DNA of 64,000 bases, taken from Pannonibacter carbonis. Lineage in GTDB: Bacteria; Pseudomonadota; Alphaproteobacteria; Rhizobiales; Stappiaceae. The notes under the pieces were generated by a model, which was not told the origin of the DNA, did no database searches, and saw nothing but the letters and a program-made list of their open reading frames with translations. Shown piece by piece: positions 60,620 to 64,000 of the stretch; positions within the stretch are counted from its first letter, which is position 1, and each line of letters starts with the position of its first letter. The DNA lies in the NCBI RefSeq assembly GCF_003012935.1, contig NZ_PUDR01000003.1, positions 310,001-374,000 of the forward strand. Direction: 5' to 3'. Position numbers and translations under genes: made by a program.

Positions 60620-61924
60620 TCACCCTGAGCCGTCCGCTGCCGGAAAGCGCAGGAGAGCTGTGTTCTGGTCTGCAGTCCCCCGCATGGCCGCAGTACGATA
60701 GTCGGACGGCGTCTGGCCCATTTCCTTGCGGAACGCGGCATTGAAGGTCGAGCGGGCGTTGAAGCCGACATCCTCGCCGATGTCGATGATCCGGTTCGTC
60801 GTGTTGGTCAGCAACTCGCAAGCCTCGCGCACGCGCCAGTGGTTGACGTATTCGTAGAAATTGCTGCCGATGTAGTCGTTCAGCACCTGTGACAGATAAT
60901 TCTCCGACACCTTCAGGTGGTCGGAGAGATTGCGCAGGTTGAGAGCGTGGTTGCGATAGAGCTTGTCCTCCGCCATGGCCCGCTCGATCTTGCCGGCGAT
61001 CCGCTTCATCCGTTCGCCGTCCAGCGCCGAGCGTTGATAGCGCGCTTCGCTCAATGCCACGGGCACAGCCTCCCCGCTCATCTGCAGAACCTCATGCGGC
61101 ACCTTCAGCACGACACCGGCGTCCATTTCAGCCTCGGCGGCCGGGCTGCGGCGGGCGGGGGCGTAGATCGGCTGCTGCCATAGCGCCATGAAGGTGAGGG
61201 GATAGATCCAGGCGGCAAAGATCAGCACGCTGACCATCGGGGAAGGATTGAGCTGGTTGAACAGCAGGTTGTCGCCAAGCAGCACCAGGTTGATGCCCCA
61301 GGACAGTCCCATCAGAGGAATGTTCCAGTGCAGCCAGCGCAGGCTGCTGCCTTCCAGGTTTGAGAAATAGTCGAGCTTCTGCCGTTCGTGCCGCCCCAGT
61401 TCGCGGATGCTCATGGCCACATAGAGCGTCATCACCGGCAGGTAGACCAGCATGGTGATGAGGCGTTCCGGCGGCAGGGGCGTCGACAGGGTCGTGCCAA
61501 TGTCGTGCAGGCTTGGGCCATGCAGGGGGGCTGGCTGCGATAGCGCGTAAAGCAGGATAGTCAGGAGTTGCATGGCCGCGTAGGGTGCTAGGTGCCAGAT
61601 GTCCTTGCGATTGAAGGTCAGCGGGTCCTTGCTGGCCAGCGCCCGCGCATAGAAGTAAAGCGCCGGGCCTTCCAGCAGCAGCAGCGGCGTCATCACCGCC
61701 ACGACATGGTTTGGGCCAGGCAATGTCCATTCGCCGATGCTGTACATCACCTCGGTCAGGTCACCCAGCGCCATCGCCAGCACCAGTCCGAGGAAGGCGG
61801 AGATCGCCAGAGAATGATCCTTGCGCGGCTCGCGCCGGGTCAGCAGGAGCCCGATGACAAAGACCAGATGCGTTGCCAGTCCAAGGGCAAGAATGAAGAG
61901 ATCGTTCGTATACAGGATCAGCAC
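60620..61924 (-). CDS. Membrane-bound AraC-family regulator
   Basis: A 434-residue protein with an N-terminal block of about seven membrane helices (residues 5-235) and a C-terminal AraC-type DNA-binding domain (about 325-420: LRNLSDHLKVSENYLSQVLND, then IGEDVGFNARSTFNAAFRKEMGQTPSDYR). It probably senses a membrane or external cue. I start at GTG 61924 just before the first helix; the frame is open to 62065 but that part is Pro/Arg/Cys-rich. Targets unknown. Confidence 0.8.
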   Translation of the reverse strand: MLILYTNDLFILALGLATHLVFVIGLLLTRREPRKDHSLAISAFLGLVLAMALGDLTEVMYSIGEWTLPGPNHVVAVMTPLLLLEGPALYFYARALASKDPLTFNRKDIWHLAPYAAMQLLTILLYALSQPAPLHGPSLHDIGTTLSTPLPPERLITMLVYLPVMTLYVAMSIRELGRHERQKLDYFSNLEGSSLRWLHWNIPLMGLSWGINLVLLGDNLLFNQLNPSPMVSVLIFAAWIYPLTFMALWQQPIYAPARRSPAAEAEMDAGVVLKVPHEVLQMSGEAVPVALSEARYQRSALDGERMKRIAGKIERAMAEDKLYRNHALNLRNLSDHLKVSENYLSQVLNDYIGSNFYEYVNHWRVREACELLTNTTNRIIDIGEDVGFNARSTFNAAFRKEMGQTPSDYRTAAMRGTADQNTALLRFPAADGSG

Positions 61925-62140
61925 TCCGCAGGGGCTCGCCCCGCAACAGCAAAATAGGCGCGCATGCGCAGGGTGATCTGCGCATGCGCGGTCTGGTCCC
62001 GTCAAGGCCGGGTGGGGCCGTGGCCTTGTGGCGCGTGCTGAGGAACACGGGACGGGAGCAGGCACCGATGTGCCATGTCCAGAGGCTTCTGGCGTCCGGA
62101 CGGGCCCGACCGGACACCTCTGGGGGCGGAAACGGCGAAG

Positions 62141-63049
62141 TCAGCCGCCGAAGCGATAGGTCACGAAAGCACCGACCGAGTACTGGTTCTTCGAGCCTCG
62201 GCCACCGGTCACGATCGGCGACTTGGCTGCCTCGCCCACCAGCCGGTCATAGGATCCGGTCAGGGTGAAGGCCGCCTTTTCGGTCAGGAGATAGGTCGCA
62301 TCCGCCGAGATACCGACACTGGCGATGCCGCCGGATGGCCTGAACGTCTTGAGGCCGCTGCGCCCGGACTGGGCGGCGCTGACCCCGAAGACCGAGCGCA
62401 TGTAGCTCTCGTCGAACCAGGTCGCCTTGGCGGCCGCGCCCAGCATCAGGCGGTGGTCCAGCAGCGGCGGGGCCTTGACGCCGAGGGTGAAGTCACCGGT
62501 CCAGCCTTCGGCCGCCTTGATCTTTTCGTTGAGGCCAAAGCGGTTGAGGCTCTTGTCCCGGCTGTCCTTAAGCTTCAGGACGCTGCGCCTCAGTTCCACT
62601 GCGGCCTCAAGCCAGGGCAGCGGCTCATAGGCGATGAACCCGCCGGCATCGAGCGTCGGCGCGAGGTCGCCAAGGCCGTTCAGCGTCTTGCGGTCATCCT
62701 TGGTGTCGCGGCCCATGCTGTAGCGCAGGACAGGTCCGGCCCGGAATCCATAGGTGTTGAGGGCATTGATGGTAAGGCCCTTCGGATCAAGCAGGAGTGT
62801 GTCGCGCCAATTGACCGCGACATAGGGGACTGGCACGACCTTCATCTTGCCGGAGCCGAGGAACGCCGGCGCATAAAGCGCGCCGCCGCCGACGGTGACC
62901 GTCCAGTCCGGCTTGGGCGCGTCGATGGTCAGCTCGGGAAAGCCCTGCTGCGCCGGCTCCTGAAGGTCGGCGGCAAAGGCGGGCAGGGCAAGGACGCTTA
63001 GTCCAAGGCCGAGCGCAAGGCCGGTGAGGACGGGGCGATGATGGATCAC
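62141..63049 (-). CDS. MipA/OmpV-family outer-membrane protein
   Basis: A 302-residue outer-membrane beta-barrel protein. It starts at GTG 63049 with cggagaa upstream, has a signal peptide cleaved near LPAFAAD, and ends in the barrel strand YSVGAFVTYRFGG. Landmarks are VTVGGGALYAPAFLGSG and VPVPYVAVNWRDTL. MipA in E. coli scaffolds murein enzymes; most members are uncharacterised. Confidence 0.85.
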   Translation of the reverse strand: MIHHRPVLTGLALGLGLSVLALPAFAADLQEPAQQGFPELTIDAPKPDWTVTVGGGALYAPAFLGSGKMKVVPVPYVAVNWRDTLLLDPKGLTINALNTYGFRAGPVLRYSMGRDTKDDRKTLNGLGDLAPTLDAGGFIAYEPLPWLEAAVELRRSVLKLKDSRDKSLNRFGLNEKIKAAEGWTGDFTLGVKAPPLLDHRLMLGAAAKATWFDESYMRSVFGVSAAQSGRSGLKTFRPSGGIASVGISADATYLLTEKAAFTLTGSYDRLVGEAAKSPIVTGGRGSKNQYSVGAFVTYRFGG

Positions 63050-63227
63050 GTCAATTTCTCCGCTTGAGGCGCAGGGAGGGAGCGCCGGTCGGGCCGCGGT
63101 GCCATGCACGGCGGTTGCTGCGGAGATGCCAGAACCCGGGTCGCCTTGCGCCCGATTGGGTTTGCCCGGACGCCCTGGTAGCCGGAGCCTGTCCGGGCGG
63201 GTGGAGCCGGACATGGTTTCCGGTGGT

Positions 63228-64000
63228 TCAGTCCTTGCTCTGGCGCAGGTGCCGTTCCAGCCGGCTCAGCCCCAGCGACAGGGTCACGGTCAGCGTCAGA
63301 TAGATCAGCGCCACCAGATTGTAGGTCTCGAAATAGCGGAAATTGCCAGCCGCCGTCACCTTGCCGAGCTGGGTCACGTCGGTGACGCCAAGCACCGACA
63401 CCAGCGACGAATCCTTCACCATGGCAATGAAGTCGTTGCCATAGGGCGGCAGGATGGTGCGGAAGGCCTGCGGTGCCACGATCAGCCGGAAGCGCAGCCA
63501 GCCATTCAGCCCCAGCGCCTTGGCCGCCTCGATCTGGCCCGGGTCGACGGCGACGATCCCGGCCCGGAACACTTCCGCCAGAAACGCCGAATAGGCCAGC
63601 ACCAGCGCGGTCACCGCCCGCCACAACAGCGAGATGTCCCGTGTCCTGACCGGATCCAGTCCGAGCGGCCCGGTCAGTGCGTTCCACGCCTCCACCATCA
63701 ACGGCACACCGGCAAAGGCGACGTAGAGCAGCAGGACGATGATCGGGATCCCGCGGATCACCTCGATGTAGAACTTCACCACCTGACGGACTACGAGGAA
63801 CCGCGACAGCCCGCCGACGGCGAGCAGCAGTCCAAGCGCGGAGGCTCCCGCAAACCCCGATACGGTGACGAGCAACGTGATGCCGATGCCCTGCGACAGC
63901 ACGCTGAGCACCTGCGCATGCACCTCACTGGTCAGCGCCTGGCCGAAGGCATAGGCACCGGCCAGGCCAAGCACCACCAGCCACCAGGGGAAATCGGTCG
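63228..64000 (-). CDS. Amino-acid ABC transporter permease (5' end beyond window)
   Basis: A HisM/GlnP-type permease, open to the right edge so its N terminus is missing; 257 residues are visible. The core has the GITLLVTVSGF start helix, a periplasmic insert, and the EAA loop IEAAKALGLNGWLRFRLIVAP followed by LPPYGNDFIAMVKDSSL. Substrate is probably a polar amino acid. Partner genes would lie outside the window. Confidence 0.88.
   Translation of the reverse strand, partial: TDFPWWLVVLGLAGAYAFGQALTSEVHAQVLSVLSQGIGITLLVTVSGFAGASALGLLLAVGGLSRFLVVRQVVKFYIEVIRGIPIIVLLLYVAFAGVPLMVEAWNALTGPLGLDPVRTRDISLLWRAVTALVLAYSAFLAEVFRAGIVAVDPGQIEAAKALGLNGWLRFRLIVAPQAFRTILPPYGNDFIAMVKDSSLVSVLGVTDVTQLGKVTAAGNFRYFETYNLVALIYLTLTVTLSLGLSRLERHLRQSKD

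Overview
The window reads as chromosomal DNA of a high-G+C alphaproteobacterium, most likely of the order Hyphomicrobiales (Rhizobiales). This is an inference from gene content: an aapJQMP amino-acid transporter beside metC, an smo-type polyol operon, an NDUFS4-like complex I subunit beside tRNA-Arg, a ChrR-like protein, and dispersed palindromic repeats. Coding is dense, with many ATGA start/stop overlaps. I see no rRNA, insertion sequence, prophage or CRISPR array. Three tRNA genes are present: Glu, Pro and Arg.

Layout. 1-9.3 kb: membrane aspartic protease (partial), DUF1289, a DUF900 lipoprotein hydrolase, cobS diverging from cobT, a Dcp-type peptidase, an sdpR/sdpI pair, and small enzymes. 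9.4-14.5 kb: secreted SH3 protein, then a FecR-like exported protein translationally coupled to a CHASE2 adenylate/guanylate cyclase, facing a caspase-like protease tail to tail. 14.6-19.9 kb: the meta-cleavage operon for homoprotocatechuate (hpaF-E-D-G-H) with divergent hpaR and a palindromic operator. 20-26.3 kb: tRNAs and housekeeping genes (gloA, sirtuin, double cold-shock protein, DUF192, NDUFS4-like). 26.4-34.6 kb: a polyol operon (HAD phosphatase, smoC, smoEFGK, smoS, mtlK).

35.4-40.7 kb is the most interesting part. A SARP-like (BTAD) regulator with TolB-like and TPR regions converges on two small genes, of which one clearly and one possibly encodes an NHLP-type RiPP precursor. These diverge from a lone TOMM-type YcaO gene. 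Four 12-bp repeats lie upstream of the first precursor gene, and a well-formed small-RNA gene (TTGACA-N17-TAGAAA promoter, five hairpins, UUCG terminator) follows the YcaO gene. I interpret this as a candidate RiPP locus with no recognisable partner cyclodehydratase or exporter beside it.

40.8-46.8 kb: a Tim44-like protein, a CAP lipoprotein, and a four-gene envelope-glycolipid operon (GT39, PAP2, GT2, LpxB-N-like). 47-53.1 kb: metC divergent from aapJQMP, with hairpins between the transporter genes. 53.2-64 kb: META protein, sseA, AlaX-type editing protein, LysE exporter, cysK-cls, a ChrR-like protein lacking two usual zinc cysteines behind an RpoE/ECF11-type promoter, an SDR whose ribosome-binding site sits in a 10-bp hairpin, a membrane AraC regulator, MipA, and an amino-acid permease cut by the right edge.
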